64,000 nucleotides of DNA, from contig CAZNKR010000001.1 in the NCBI GenBank assembly GCA_964573715.1, positions 33,739-97,738 on the forward strand, read 5' to 3'. This DNA comes from SVEL01 sp964573715 (GTDB lineage: Bacteria; Bacillota; Clostridia; Lachnospirales; Lachnospiraceae). The notes under the pieces were generated by a model that saw only the letters and a program-made list of their open reading frames with translations, ran no database searches and had not been told where the DNA came from. Made by a program: the position numbers and the translations under genes. How positions within the stretch are numbered: position 1 is the stretch's first letter; the number at the start of each line of letters is the position of its first letter. Positions 1 to 9,005 of the stretch are shown here, piece by piece.

Positions 1-41
1 TTTTTTCCTCCTAATATACCAAAATTCAAATGGTATTTTTA
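1..41 (-). promoter_or_regulatory. Ribosome binding site and leader of the next flagellar gene
   Basis: On the minus strand the stretch after the flgC stop carries a small ATACCA/TGGTAT hairpin and then AGGAGG (positions 7-12) followed by six A residues. A start codon is therefore expected just outside the window. By the usual flgB-flgC-fliE order the next gene is probably fliE, which is inference because none of its coding sequence is present. Confidence 0.55.
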
Positions 42-482
42 TTAGTTTTTGCCTATTTCAAGTCCCTTTGATGCCATAGCCTTAGATGCATTAAACGCTG
101 TTACATTTGCTTCATATGATCTAGAAGCATCAATAAGGTTTGTCATCTCAGTTACAACATTAACATTGGGATATGTAACATATCCATCATCATCCGCATC
201 TGGGTGAGAAGGATCGTATACTTTGCTCATAGGTGTCTCTGTGTCTTCAACAATTCTTGTTACCTTTACACCACTGCCAACCGAACCTGCTGTAGACATA
301 AGCACCTCTTGAAAACTTGGTGATGACTTTTGGGCAAATACAACTGTTTTTCTTCTATATGCTTCTCCATCAGAGCTACTAGTAGAATTAACATTTGCAA
401 TATTTTGAGAAATAATATCTGAACGTAACTGCTGTGCCGTCATACCTGAAGCACTAATGTCAAATGAAGTAAATAATCCCAT
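42..482 (-). CDS. flgC: Flagellar basal-body rod protein FlgC
   Basis: FlgC is one of the proximal rod proteins of the flagellar basal body. It is exported by the flagellar type III apparatus and polymerises in the periplasm-equivalent space and cell wall. The 146-residue product has the usual family length. The N-terminal rod signature lies at about residues 10-33 (SGMTAQQ followed by SQNIANVNST). The C-terminal helix conserved in rod and hook proteins (SRSYEANVTAFNASKAM) lies near residues 118-137. It follows flgB by 12 bases on the same strand, so the two are co-transcribed. The pair implies that the organism, or its recent ancestor, is flagellated. Confidence 0.97.
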   Translation of the reverse strand: MGLFTSFDISASGMTAQQLRSDIISQNIANVNSTSSSDGEAYRRKTVVFAQKSSPSFQEVLMSTAGSVGSGVKVTRIVEDTETPMSKVYDPSHPDADDDGYVTYPNVNVVTEMTNLIDASRSYEANVTAFNASKAMASKGLEIGKN

Positions 483-494
483 GTGTTAATCCTC

Positions 495-890
495 CTATGA
501 TTTCTGCATTGCTGTTCTAAGCATGTTGAACTCGTAATTAATGCTATCTAATAAAGCATTGTACTTTATCTGGTTAGACGCTAGTTCAACATTTTCTGTA
601 TTTATATCTACATTGTTACCATCTAATCTGGTAGACAATTCAGAATACTCTGTATATACTGTGGCATTGAGATTTGATAAATCTACATCATCTACCTTTT
701 TACGTAAAGAGGATGTGGAGCCTCCCGCAAGCTCTTCAAGCAAATAGTTTTCAAAGGATACATCTTTTCTTTTATAGTTAGGTGTATCATTGTTAGCAAT
801 ATTGTTTGACAAAATTTCATTTCTTGTCCATGAAGCATCTGCTGCCTTACTCAATACATTTATGTAATTGTAAGCATTTGAACTAATCAT
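495..890 (-). CDS. flgB: Flagellar basal-body rod protein FlgB
   Basis: FlgB is the innermost proximal rod protein and partners FlgC. The 131-residue protein shows the FlgB N-terminal motif around residues 26-42 (LSNNIANNDTPNYKR) and the conserved C-terminal helix ending in LNMLRTAMQKS-like residues. AGGAGA precedes the ATG start at 890. It is the first flagellar gene in this part of the window and has its own promoter (938-966). It is separated from codY by the codY terminator, so it opens a flagellar operon that runs off the left edge. Confidence 0.97.
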   Translation of the reverse strand: MISSNAYNYINVLSKAADASWTRNEILSNNIANNDTPNYKRKDVSFENYLLEELAGGSTSSLRKKVDDVDLSNLNATVYTEYSELSTRLDGNNVDINTENVELASNQIKYNALLDSINYEFNMLRTAMQKS

Positions 891-937
891 AAGTTCTCCT
901 TTCTTTCCACACGAACTTCTAATTACACTTAATAAAT

Positions 938-966
938 ATTATAAAGTCTAGAATACAAAATATCAA
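938..966 (-). promoter_or_regulatory. Sigma-A type promoter for flgB operon
   Basis: On the minus strand a -35 box TTGATA (961-966) and a -10 box TATAAT (938-943) are separated by exactly 17 bases. They sit about 50 bases upstream of the flgB start. This is a housekeeping-type promoter rather than a sigma-D (TAAA-N15-GCCGATAA) promoter, so early flagellar genes appear to be under vegetative control. Confidence 0.75.
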
Positions 967-1020
967 GCATATTTTGTGGTAATTTGGAAGTTATGTCACG
1001 ATATGTTGTGTTTATGGGCT

Positions 1021-1071
1021 AAAAATAAAAAAACCATTCCCTTGTACGCTTCCATACGTAAGGAATGGTTT
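1021..1071 (-). terminator. Rho-independent terminator after codY
   Basis: On the minus strand AAACCATTCC (1062-1071) pairs with GGAATGGTTT (1031-1040). A second inner stem lies in the loop, and the outer arm runs into a long T tract (1021-1033). It lies 40 bases past the codY stop, separating codY transcription from the flagellar operon. Confidence 0.85.
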
Positions 1072-1110
1072 AAATCCATTTAACCACTTTTATATTATAT
1101 ATATCGACAC

Positions 1111-1878
1111 TTATTCAGTTTTCTTTAGTTCTTCAAATACAACATCGTTAATTACTCTAATATATGTACCTTTCATACCAGAAGATCTAGAAACTATAAC
1201 TCCTGCACTTTCAAACTTTCTCAGTGCATTTACAATCACTGACCTAGTAATTCCAACTCGGTCTGCAATCTTACTAGCAATCAAGATTCCTTCATTGCCA
1301 TCTAACTCATCAAAAATATGTCTTATGGCTTCTAGTTCTGAAAAAGACAAAGTATTTATAGCAGATTTAACAATTTGTTGTTTTCTTTCTTCTTCTGCAC
1401 TTTCTTCATTTACTGAACGTAACATTTCAAGACCAACAACTGTAGTTCCATACTCACTAAGTATAATATCATCAATCTCATACTGCATATCCTGCTTATA
1501 TATGAATAACGTACCTAGTCTTTCTCCCGCTACATTTATAGGAGCAATAATAGCTTGGAATTTTTTAGATTCCTCTTCATCAAATCCCAATGTTGCCAGA
1601 TTAACATTTTCCTTTGTAGACAAAACACTAAGCAGTCTTTCATTTAGCAGTTTATCAACAAATCCACCAACATTGTTCTTAAGCAAATCACTAATAACAT
1701 CTACTCCACCAAAATATCCCACGCCAAGAACTTTACCTTTCTTGCTGATAACCAAAATATTTGACTCAATAATTTCGGATAAGACATCACAAATATCATT
1801 AAAAACTACCTTCTGTGAACTGTTATTGTGTAATAATTTGTTTATTTTTCTAGTTTTATCAAGTAACTGAACGCTCAT
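1111..1878 (-). CDS. codY: GTP-sensing global transcriptional regulator CodY
   Basis: CodY is a cytoplasmic pleiotropic repressor that binds branched-chain amino acids and GTP and controls nitrogen and amino-acid metabolism. The 255-residue length is typical. An N-terminal GAF ligand-binding domain covers about residues 1-155. A long linker leads to a winged helix-turn-helix near residues 201-223 (ASKIADRVGITRSVIVNALR), very close to the family consensus. The ATG at 1878 follows AGGAGG. The gene stands between topA and flgB, as in many Lachnospiraceae. It has its own promoter at 1938-1966 and weak CodY-box-like sequences farther upstream, so autoregulation is possible but not shown. Confidence 0.97.
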   Translation of the reverse strand: MSVQLLDKTRKINKLLHNNSSQKVVFNDICDVLSEIIESNILVISKKGKVLGVGYFGGVDVISDLLKNNVGGFVDKLLNERLLSVLSTKENVNLATLGFDEEESKKFQAIIAPINVAGERLGTLFIYKQDMQYEIDDIILSEYGTTVVGLEMLRSVNEESAEEERKQQIVKSAINTLSFSELEAIRHIFDELDGNEGILIASKIADRVGITRSVIVNALRKFESAGVIVSRSSGMKGTYIRVINDVVFEELKKTE

Positions 1879-1937
1879 AATATCCTCCTAAACATTATCA
1901 AATGTTCAAATCTTTTTCCACACCACATATGTGTAGA

Positions 1938-1966
1938 ATTATAGCACATTTAATAATTTTTAACAA
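1938..1966 (-). promoter_or_regulatory. Sigma-A type promoter for codY
   Basis: On the minus strand TTGTTA (1961-1966) and TATAAT (1938-1943) are 17 bases apart, about 60 bases before the codY start. Confidence 0.75.
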
Positions 1967-1997
1967 GATACGTTGCAAAATTCCAAAAATTATATAC

Positions 1998-2041
1998 AAT
2001 TTTCAGACTTGTGCAACATTTATAAGCATTTACTGAAAAAT
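1998..2041 (-). promoter_or_regulatory. Two degenerate CodY-box-like sequences upstream of codY
   Basis: The CodY consensus is AATTTTCWGAAAATT. Plus-strand positions 1998-2012 begin AATTTTCAGA, matching the first ten consensus positions, but then diverge (four mismatches). On the minus strand positions 2027-2041 read ATTTTTCAGTAAATG, with three mismatches. Both lie upstream of the codY -35 box and overlap the end of topA. AT-rich DNA gives such matches by chance, so this is only a candidate autoregulatory region. Confidence 0.3.
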
Positions 2042-4119
2042 TAATTTTCTTTATTTTCTTTATTCTCGATATATCCACATTGATCATTTGCGCATGCAAG
2101 CTTATTGCCTTTTTCCACCATATATCCCCCACAATCAGGGCATTTCTTCTCTATTGGTTTTTGCCAAGACATAAAATCACATTCTGGATTAGAGATACAG
2201 CCATAATATCTACGACCTTTTTTAGTCATTCTTATGACGATATCTTCTCCACATTTTGGACACTTAACACCTATTTTTTCAAAATATGGTTTTGTGTTTC
2301 TACAATCAGGGAATCCAGGACAAGCTAAAAACTTGCCATGAGGTCCATACTTTATAACCATATTTTTTCCGCAAACGTCACAAATAACATCTGTTTCTTC
2401 ATCTTTAATTTCTATTTTTTCAAGGGCCTTTTCTGCATTTTTAATTGCTTCATCTAGATCTGGATAAAAATTTCTAATAACTGTTTTCCATGCCACATTG
2501 CCTTCTTCAACCATATCCAATAAAGATTCCAAATTAGCAGTAAAGCTTGTATCAACAATGGCTGGAAATGCTGTTTTCATAACCCTATTAACTGCTTCAC
2601 CAAGTTCTGTTACATATAAATTTTTATTTTCCTTTGCAACATATCTTCTAGAAATAATAGTTGTAATAGTAGGTGCGTAAGTACTAGGTCTTCCAATTCC
2701 TTGTTCTTCAAGCGCCTTTACCAATGCTGCTTCAGTAAAGTGTGCAGGTGGTTGCGTAAAATGCTGCTTATTATCAAATCCCGAGCATTCAAGCTTACTT
2801 TCCTTTGTAATCTTTCCTAACATAACATTTGATTCAGGCTTTTCTTCATCTGAATCAGTATACACAGACATAAATCCATCAAAAGAAATCTTTGATGTTG
2901 CAACTGTAAAAATATATCCTGCACTTTCTATTTTAATAGAAGTTGTATCATACACAGCACTGTCCATACGGCTTGCTGTGAATCTTTTCCATATAAGCTG
3001 ATAAAGTCTAAATAAATCCCTTGAAAGTTCGTCCTTTACTGTTGCTGGAGATAATTCAATATTTGTTGGTCTTATTGCTTCATGAGCATCTTGTATTTTT
3101 TTGCTGTTTTTCTTAGCATACTCATGGTTTCCTACATACTGGCTACCATAATTTTTTTCTATATATTCTCTTGCAGTAGCATCAGCTTCCTCAGAAATAC
3201 GAGTTGAATCTGTACGCAAATAAGTAATTAAACCAATTGTGCCATGACCTTTAATATCTACACCTTCGTATAACTGTTGCGCTAATCTCATGGTTTTCTG
3301 AGTTGAGAAATTCAAAGCCTTTGAAGCTTCCTGTTGTAATGTACTAGTTGTAAATGGTATAGGAGCCTTTTTAACTCTTTCGCCATTCTTAATGTCAATA
3401 ACTTTAAATTTATCTTTTTTTACTGCCGACATTATCTTTTGTGTTTCTTCTTCACTAGATATTGTCATTTTGCCATTTTTGTCACCATGAAATTTTGCAA
3501 CAAGTGGTTTCTTTTCTCCCTCAACTAAAAAAGTAGCTTCAAGAGACCAGTATTCTTCTGGAATAAAGGCATCTATTTCTTCTTCTCGGTCGCAAATCAT
3601 ACGTAAAGATACAGACTGAACACGTCCAGCACTTAAGCCCCTTTTGATTTTATCCCATAAAAGCGGGCTAATTCCATAGCCTACCATTCTATCTAATATA
3701 CGTCTTGCCTGTTGAGCATCAACTAAGTCCATATCTATTTCTCTTGGATTCTTTAATGATTCCTTTATAGCATTTTTTGTAATCTCATTAAAGGTAATTC
3801 TTTTCATCTGGTTATCTTCAAGCTTAAGAGCCTTTGACAAATGCCATGAAATAGCTTCACCTTCACGATCGGGATCAGTTGCAAGATAAACTATATCAGC
3901 TTTTTTTACTTGCTTTCTAAGTTCAGCTAATTTATCTCCTTTTCCTCGAATAGTAATATACTTTGGCTCATAGTCATTTTCAACATCTACACCTAATGTA
4001 CTCTTAGGTAAATCTCTCACATGACCATTTGAAGCAGCTACCTCATAATTATTTCCTAGAAACTTTTTAATTGTTTTAACTTTTGCAGGTGATTCCACTA
4101 TCACAAAATATTTGGCCAT
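2041..4119 (-). CDS. topA: DNA topoisomerase I (type IA)
   Basis: TopA relaxes negatively supercoiled DNA by transient single-strand cleavage. The 692 residues include an N-terminal Toprim domain (VESPAKVKTIKKFLG at about residue 8, and the acidic DPDREGEAISWH motif near 80). The type IA core carries the catalytic tyrosine in the motif ITYLRTDSTRIS near residue 298. From about residue 580 there are three C-terminal zinc-ribbon repeats with four cysteines each (CDVCGKN, CPKCGED, CPDCGGY). Length and layout are normal for Firmicutes. It lies just downstream of dprA and comM on the same strand, the common comM-dprA-topA arrangement. Confidence 0.98.
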   Translation of the reverse strand: MAKYFVIVESPAKVKTIKKFLGNNYEVAASNGHVRDLPKSTLGVDVENDYEPKYITIRGKGDKLAELRKQVKKADIVYLATDPDREGEAISWHLSKALKLEDNQMKRITFNEITKNAIKESLKNPREIDMDLVDAQQARRILDRMVGYGISPLLWDKIKRGLSAGRVQSVSLRMICDREEEIDAFIPEEYWSLEATFLVEGEKKPLVAKFHGDKNGKMTISSEEETQKIMSAVKKDKFKVIDIKNGERVKKAPIPFTTSTLQQEASKALNFSTQKTMRLAQQLYEGVDIKGHGTIGLITYLRTDSTRISEEADATAREYIEKNYGSQYVGNHEYAKKNSKKIQDAHEAIRPTNIELSPATVKDELSRDLFRLYQLIWKRFTASRMDSAVYDTTSIKIESAGYIFTVATSKISFDGFMSVYTDSDEEKPESNVMLGKITKESKLECSGFDNKQHFTQPPAHFTEAALVKALEEQGIGRPSTYAPTITTIISRRYVAKENKNLYVTELGEAVNRVMKTAFPAIVDTSFTANLESLLDMVEEGNVAWKTVIRNFYPDLDEAIKNAEKALEKIEIKDEETDVICDVCGKNMVIKYGPHGKFLACPGFPDCRNTKPYFEKIGVKCPKCGEDIVIRMTKKGRRYYGCISNPECDFMSWQKPIEKKCPDCGGYMVEKGNKLACANDQCGYIENKENKEN

Positions 4120-4162
4120 ATTCTCACATCTCTTTCTTTGCTGTTACAACTTCTTATTTATG

Positions 4163-5254
4163 TCAGCTATCTAATATCGTACATTTAACATACTGACCTT
4201 TTGAAGTCTCCTCTACTAGTCCTTTGAACTGTAGTATCGTTAATTTTTCATAAACTTCTTCTATTCCCATCTTAGATTTATACACAATTTCTTCTATAGA
4301 AGATGGCGATAAATCGAGACAACTATACATCACTTCAAATTCTTTTTCAAGACCAATATTATTTTTTTTATTTTCAATCTGCTCATAAACACCTAATTCG
4401 TTGGCTACCTGTTTTGCTTCTATAAGAGGAATTGCTCCTTCAAGAATAAGTCGATTACAGCCAACGCTTAAGGGATCAGAAATTCTTCCTGGCAATGCAT
4501 ATACAGTTTTTCCCTGAGTTAAAGCATGATCAATTGTAATAAAGGAACCACTTTTTTGTTTTGCCTCCACCATAATCACTCCATCAGATAGACCGGAAAT
4601 TATTCTGTTTCTAAGAGGAAATCTATATGCAAGAGGCTCAGATTTAGGAGCATACTCTGATAGTATCCCTCCATTATCTATAATGTGCTTAAATAATTCT
4701 ATATTTTCTTTTGGATAACAAATATCCACACCGCACCCACACACAGCATAGGTTTTTCCTCCACCCGTAATACAGCCCCTATGTGAAGCAGCATCTATTC
4801 CCCTTGCAAGACCACTGATTATATTAATACCATATGCCGCTAGCTCACCTGCAAGCTTTGGTGCAACTATTTTTCCATATTCACTATAATTTCTTGCCCC
4901 AACCATACCAATAGCAGGAATTTCATCACTTGGCAATTCCCCTCTGTAATATAAAACATAAGGATGATCTGGTATGTTTATTAATCTTTTAGGAAAATCC
5001 TTTGCACCATAATGTGTAAATTTAATATTATATTTCCCCATATAGCTTAAAGCTTCCTTAAAGTTAAATTCTTTTTTGGCTATTACTATCTTTTCTATAT
5101 CTAAATTTTTTAATACATTGGTGGCTTTTAATAGCTTTGGGCTTGCTTCATAAATATCCTTTGCTGTTTCAAAAAAACCAAATAGCTTATTCATTTTTCC
5201 ATGCCACATATCTTCAATATGACTTAACCATATATAATATTCGTATTCTGTCAT
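4163..5254 (-). CDS. dprA: DNA-processing protein DprA
   Basis: DprA binds incoming single-stranded DNA during natural transformation and loads RecA. The 363-residue protein has an N-terminal helical region and the central Rossmann fold, with the family motifs GMVGARNYSEYG (about 117-128), ISGLARGIDAASHRG (about 147-161) and GCGVDICYPKEN. A winged-helix DML1-like domain follows in the last 70 residues. It overlaps neither neighbour but sits 10 bases downstream of comM, so the two are co-expressed. Together they suggest at least a partial competence or recombination pathway; no DNA-uptake machinery is present in this window. Confidence 0.96.
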   Translation of the reverse strand: MTEYEYYIWLSHIEDMWHGKMNKLFGFFETAKDIYEASPKLLKATNVLKNLDIEKIVIAKKEFNFKEALSYMGKYNIKFTHYGAKDFPKRLINIPDHPYVLYYRGELPSDEIPAIGMVGARNYSEYGKIVAPKLAGELAAYGINIISGLARGIDAASHRGCITGGGKTYAVCGCGVDICYPKENIELFKHIIDNGGILSEYAPKSEPLAYRFPLRNRIISGLSDGVIMVEAKQKSGSFITIDHALTQGKTVYALPGRISDPLSVGCNRLILEGAIPLIEAKQVANELGVYEQIENKKNNIGLEKEFEVMYSCLDLSPSSIEEIVYKSKMGIEEVYEKLTILQFKGLVEETSKGQYVKCTILDS

Positions 5255-5264
5255 TTTTCCTCCA

Positions 5265-6779
5265 TTACCTAAAAAGCCTATATCCTAATGCTTCTGTAAT
5301 ATGTTTAGAATTTATTTTTTCCTCTTGTTCAATATCTGCAATTGTCCTGGCAACTTTAATTATTTTATAATAGGCTCTTGCACTAAGTTTAAATTTTTTA
5401 TATGCCATATCTAACATGTCTTTTGCTTTTTTATCCATGGGACAATATTTTGACACTTCGTTAGAATTCATATCAGAATTATATGCATCATTTCTTCCAA
5501 ATCTGCTTATCTGCATTTTTCTTCCAGTATTAACCATTTCCTCCATTGTTTTTGAATCCATATCGCTTCTTTTTTCATCAGTTAATTCTTCAAGCTTTAT
5601 CAAGGGAGTATTTACACAAATATCAATTCTATCTAAAATAGGCCCACTTATTCTTCCTAAATAATTATCAACTTGCTTTTGTGAGCAATTACATCTACTC
5701 CTGTCGGGATAGTAACCACATTTACATGGATTGGTTGCTCCAACAAGCATTACAGATGCTGGAAACTCATATATACCACTTGCCCTGCTTATGGTTATTT
5801 TCCCACTTTCAAGGGGTTGTCTTAAAACATCAATAGTATCTTTCTTAAACTCTGCAAGCTCATCTAAAAACAGTACACCTCTATGAGCAAGAGTCATCTC
5901 TCCAGGCTTTGGTATACTTCCCCCACCTACAAGGGCAATTTGTGTAATAGTATGATGTGGACAACGAAAAGGCCTTTTATTCAAAAAAGGTGTACCCTCT
6001 AGTTTTCCTGCAACAGAGTAAATTCTTGTAATTTCCAAACATTCTGAAATATCAGGTTTTGGCAAAATAGATGGAATTCTTGATGCAATCATTGATTTTC
6101 CTGCACCAGGTGGACCAATAAGTAACAAATGATGCATTCCACACGCCGCAATAACAGCTGCTCTCTTTGTAGTTTCTTGCCCTCTAACGTCTGCAAAATC
6201 TAAAGCATATTCATTTTTGCTTTTTTCAAATTCTTCCGTAATATCATATTTATATGGAGAAATGTTAAATCCATTGTTTATAAGTTCAATAGCTTCCTTT
6301 ATATTATTCACACCATATACTGCTATTTCTTTTGCTATTCCACCTTCTTTCTCATTTTCTTTTGGCAGAATGACCTTTGTAAATCCATGCTCTTTTGCAT
6401 CTAAAACCACAGATAATATTCCATTGATTTTATTGACAGAACCGTCAAGACTTAATTCACCAATAATAAGGGTGTCTGATAGTTTGTCTCCATACACTAT
6501 CCCTAGTGATTTAAGAATACCTATTGCTATAGGAAGATCAAAATAATTTCCAGTCTTTCTTAAATTAGCTGGAGATAAATTTACAGTAATTCTTTTTGGT
6601 GGCAATAATACACCTGTATTTTTAATCGCCGTCCTTACTCTTTCTTTTGATTCTTTTACCTCTGAATTTAATAATCCAACCATATCAAAAACAGGCAGTC
6701 CATCACTAATGTCTACCTCTACATTTATTTTTTGCATTCTAACGCCATATATTGACGCACTATAAATTTTACTAAACAC
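5265..6779 (-). CDS. comM: ComM/YifB family AAA+ ATPase (Mg-chelatase-like)
   Basis: ComM-type proteins are hexameric helicases that promote branch migration during integration of transforming DNA. The 504 residues show an N-terminal Lon-protease-like (ChlI) domain, then a Mg-chelatase AAA+ core. The Walker A motif GPPGAGKS is near residue 223 and FLDELAEFKKD is the Walker B region. A cysteine cluster (NPCKCGYYPDRSRCNCS) and the C-terminal Mg_chelatase_C domain follow. The start is a GTG at 6779, chosen because family members begin MFSKIYSAS-like. No clear Shine-Dalgarno precedes it, which is unusual for this window. It heads the comM-dprA-topA run. Confidence 0.95.
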   Translation of the reverse strand: MFSKIYSASIYGVRMQKINVEVDISDGLPVFDMVGLLNSEVKESKERVRTAIKNTGVLLPPKRITVNLSPANLRKTGNYFDLPIAIGILKSLGIVYGDKLSDTLIIGELSLDGSVNKINGILSVVLDAKEHGFTKVILPKENEKEGGIAKEIAVYGVNNIKEAIELINNGFNISPYKYDITEEFEKSKNEYALDFADVRGQETTKRAAVIAACGMHHLLLIGPPGAGKSMIASRIPSILPKPDISECLEITRIYSVAGKLEGTPFLNKRPFRCPHHTITQIALVGGGSIPKPGEMTLAHRGVLFLDELAEFKKDTIDVLRQPLESGKITISRASGIYEFPASVMLVGATNPCKCGYYPDRSRCNCSQKQVDNYLGRISGPILDRIDICVNTPLIKLEELTDEKRSDMDSKTMEEMVNTGRKMQISRFGRNDAYNSDMNSNEVSKYCPMDKKAKDMLDMAYKKFKLSARAYYKIIKVARTIADIEQEEKINSKHITEALGYRLFR

Positions 6780-6814
6780 TATAATATTTGGGAAAATACT
6801 TTAGATAAAGATAT

Positions 6815-6838
6815 GTAAGGCTGAATAATCAGCCTTAC
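6815..6838 (-). terminator. Perfect 10-bp hairpin after the aminotransferase gene
   Basis: GTAAGGCTGA (6815-6824) and TCAGCCTTAC (6829-6838) form a perfect stem with a 4-base loop, 28 bases past the aminotransferase stop. The U tract on the minus strand is weak and interrupted, so termination is likely but imperfect. Confidence 0.6.
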
Positions 6839-6865
6839 TAAAGATGAATTCATATTATCAAAAAA

Positions 6866-7873
6866 TTAATTTATTTTCAACCACTCCACAAAATTTTCTT
6901 TTAAACTTTCTTTCATTGGTACATTTAATTCAATAAAAGTTTTATCTAGTGCCTCAAAAACAGTTATCATATTCTGTTTTGTCGCATTTTCTCCCATATG
7001 TCCTATCCTGATAACTTTTCCCCTCAAATAATCAAAGGAACCAGTTAATAAAATATTCTTATCCTTCATATGAGACAAAATTTCATTTTCACTTGTACCC
7101 TTAGGTATCATAAATACTGTAACTGTATCTGAAAAGCCTGATTTTTGATATAGTTTTAATCCGCTCTTTGTCAATGCATATCTGGTTGCAGCAGCTATCT
7201 TTTTGTGTCTATTAATTGTATCTGGTTTGATATTAAGTACAGCTTCATGCAGACCACATATATCACTAATAGGCATTGTATATGGAAACCATTTATCCTT
7301 GTAGTAATTTTTAAAGTTTGCCAAATTTCCATAAAAAGATTTAACCGGAGTCATCCTATTATATATTACTTTCTTTGCAGCTTCACTAATTGTCACTAAG
7401 GTTAGTCCAACTGGTGCAGATAATGCTTTTTGAGAACCACCACATAAAATATCAATTTGCCATTCATCTACCATAACTTCATTTCCAAACATTCCAGAAA
7501 CTGAATCTACAACTGTAAGTATTCCGTAGGATTTTAACAATGGGCAAATTCTTTTAATATCATTAAGCATACCGCTAGGTGTATCACAATGAACCACTGT
7601 TGCATATATCCCATTGTCAATAACCAAAACTCTATCATTCTCCTCTGTTAATGAGGCACATGCCGCTTCAAGGCCAAGGATTCCTTCTCCTGATAAAATC
7701 AATGTTTCATTTTGTGTAAATAAAAGGCTACTAATTTTCTTACAAGTATCAACATAAAATTCAACAAAATCCTCATCAATGTCTGGATTTGTACATGGAA
7801 TTGCTCTAGCCTCTCTAACATTCTTTGCCACCATTGTTGGCCCTGGTGTCATAACAAGATAATCTGTTTTCAT
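6866..7873 (-). CDS. Class V aminotransferase (alanine-glyoxylate / serine-pyruvate type) with an internal gap
   Basis: The protein matches PLP-dependent class V aminotransferases of the alanine-glyoxylate / serine-pyruvate group. It begins MKTDYLVMTPGPTMVAKNV and carries the PLP lysine in GGSQKALSAPVG near residue 150 and VVDSVSGMFGNE before it. At 335 residues it is short. The usual family text after the strand ending in VIDNGIY is missing, and the protein jumps straight to TVVHCDTPSG, normally about 40-50 residues farther on. The gap is in frame (near base 7605), so the reading frame is intact, but part of the large domain is absent. Either this is a recently damaged gene or the fold tolerates the loss. 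GAGG precedes the ATG. It is separated from its neighbours by terminators. Confidence 0.8.
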   Translation of the reverse strand: MKTDYLVMTPGPTMVAKNVREARAIPCTNPDIDEDFVEFYVDTCKKISSLLFTQNETLILSGEGILGLEAACASLTEENDRVLVIDNGIYATVVHCDTPSGMLNDIKRICPLLKSYGILTVVDSVSGMFGNEVMVDEWQIDILCGGSQKALSAPVGLTLVTISEAAKKVIYNRMTPVKSFYGNLANFKNYYKDKWFPYTMPISDICGLHEAVLNIKPDTINRHKKIAAATRYALTKSGLKLYQKSGFSDTVTVFMIPKGTSENEILSHMKDKNILLTGSFDYLRGKVIRIGHMGENATKQNMITVFEALDKTFIELNVPMKESLKENFVEWLKIN

Positions 7874-7912
7874 ATTTCTTACCTCTTTTATTTTATTATG
7901 TGAATGTTATCA

Positions 7913-7968
7913 TAAAAGAAAAAAAACTGGAATAGCCAGAATATAAATTTTAGGCCATACCAGTTTTG
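7913..7968 (-). terminator. Rho-independent terminator after the AEC transporter
   Basis: On the minus strand AAAACTGG (7960-7967) pairs with CCAGTTTT (7923-7930), with an inner GGCC/GGC pairing, followed by an almost unbroken T tract to 7913. Confidence 0.8.
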
Positions 7969-7977
7969 ATTTTAATT

Positions 7978-8904
7978 TTATATTTTCAAGAAAAATAATA
8001 CTAAAGGAATAGAAAATACAGACAATATTGTTGAAATAAACACTGCTTTCGCTGCAAGCTTTTCGTCCCCTTTATATTCTATTGCAAACATTATAGCATT
8101 AGTTGCTATTGGCATTAGTAAAAGAATCATCATAACTCCAAATAATAAACTATCATGAATAAAATATTTTACAGTTGGAAATAAAATTATTGGTATTACT
8201 ATCTGTTTGATAACACAAAACAAGTACACTTTACCTTCGTTAAACACCTCTCTAATAGCCATAGTAGCTAAAGTAGAGCCCATTAATAGCATAGCTAATG
8301 GTGTGGTGGTAGAGCCAACTGAATTAATTGTTTTTGCTACTATATCCGGGAATCTTACATCAAATAAATATATAAATATGGCACCTACTGAAAAAATCAC
8401 TCCTGGTGAAAATAATTTACCTATAGAAAATTTAGTGTTAACACCGCCACCATATCTAAGAATTAATATTCCAATGGTAAATGAAGTAACATTAAATACT
8501 ATATTTACAATTGCTGTATAAAAAACGGCTGTTTGGTCAAAAACTGCAGAAACTACAGGTATACCCATAAATCCAATATTTGAAAATGTCATCATAAATG
8601 AATATAAGCCCTGTTTTTTAACATCCGCTCTTATTAATTTAGCAATAATAATTCCAATTATTGGCATGGCAATATAAATAATTATGGAAGAAATAAATGT
8701 AGTTTTAACTGTATTAATATCAGGTCTTACTGGTAATGTTAATACAGAATCTATAATAAGTGCGGGCATGGTAACATGAAGTATCAGCTTTGTTAATTTT
8801 TGATTGAAATTTTTATCAAAGACTCCTACCTTAAGCAAAAAATATCCCAGAAAAATCATTAAAAAAAGTTGTATCATAATGTTGATTATTACTTGATTGT
8901 CCAT
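7978..8904 (-). CDS. AEC family transporter (auxin efflux carrier / malate permease-like)
   Basis: This 308-residue integral membrane protein has about ten hydrophobic helices, in two five-helix halves separated by a polar loop near residues 140-170. Typical AEC features are the N-terminal FLGYFLLKVGVFD and LTKLILHVTMPALII, and the second-half motif TTPLAMLLMGSTLA. AEC proteins export or exchange organic acids and other small anions; the substrate cannot be read from the sequence. AGAGGA precedes the ATG, and the gene has its own promoter at 8946-8974 and its own terminator, so it is monocistronic. Confidence 0.9.
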   Translation of the reverse strand: MDNQVIINIMIQLFLMIFLGYFLLKVGVFDKNFNQKLTKLILHVTMPALIIDSVLTLPVRPDINTVKTTFISSIIIYIAMPIIGIIIAKLIRADVKKQGLYSFMMTFSNIGFMGIPVVSAVFDQTAVFYTAIVNIVFNVTSFTIGILILRYGGGVNTKFSIGKLFSPGVIFSVGAIFIYLFDVRFPDIVAKTINSVGSTTTPLAMLLMGSTLATMAIREVFNEGKVYLFCVIKQIVIPIILFPTVKYFIHDSLLFGVMMILLLMPIATNAIMFAIEYKGDEKLAAKAVFISTILSVFSIPLVLFFLKI

Positions 8905-8945
8905 TGTATCCTCTTTCTTGTCTCCATAATTAATGCATAAAATGT

Positions 8946-8974
8946 ATCATATATTTATTTTATCATTTAGTCAA
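8946..8974 (-). promoter_or_regulatory. Sigma-A type promoter for the AEC transporter
   Basis: On the minus strand TTGACT (8969-8974) and TATGAT (8946-8951) are separated by 17 bases, about 40 bases upstream of the start codon. Confidence 0.7.
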
Positions 8975-9005
8975 CAATTTTTTAGATACTTTATTACATA
9001 AGCTA

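Noticed and set aside
6760..6800. Leaderless start of comM
   Set aside because: A TATTATA lies only a few bases before the GTG, too close for a -10 of a leaderless message. The missing Shine-Dalgarno is noted but not explained.
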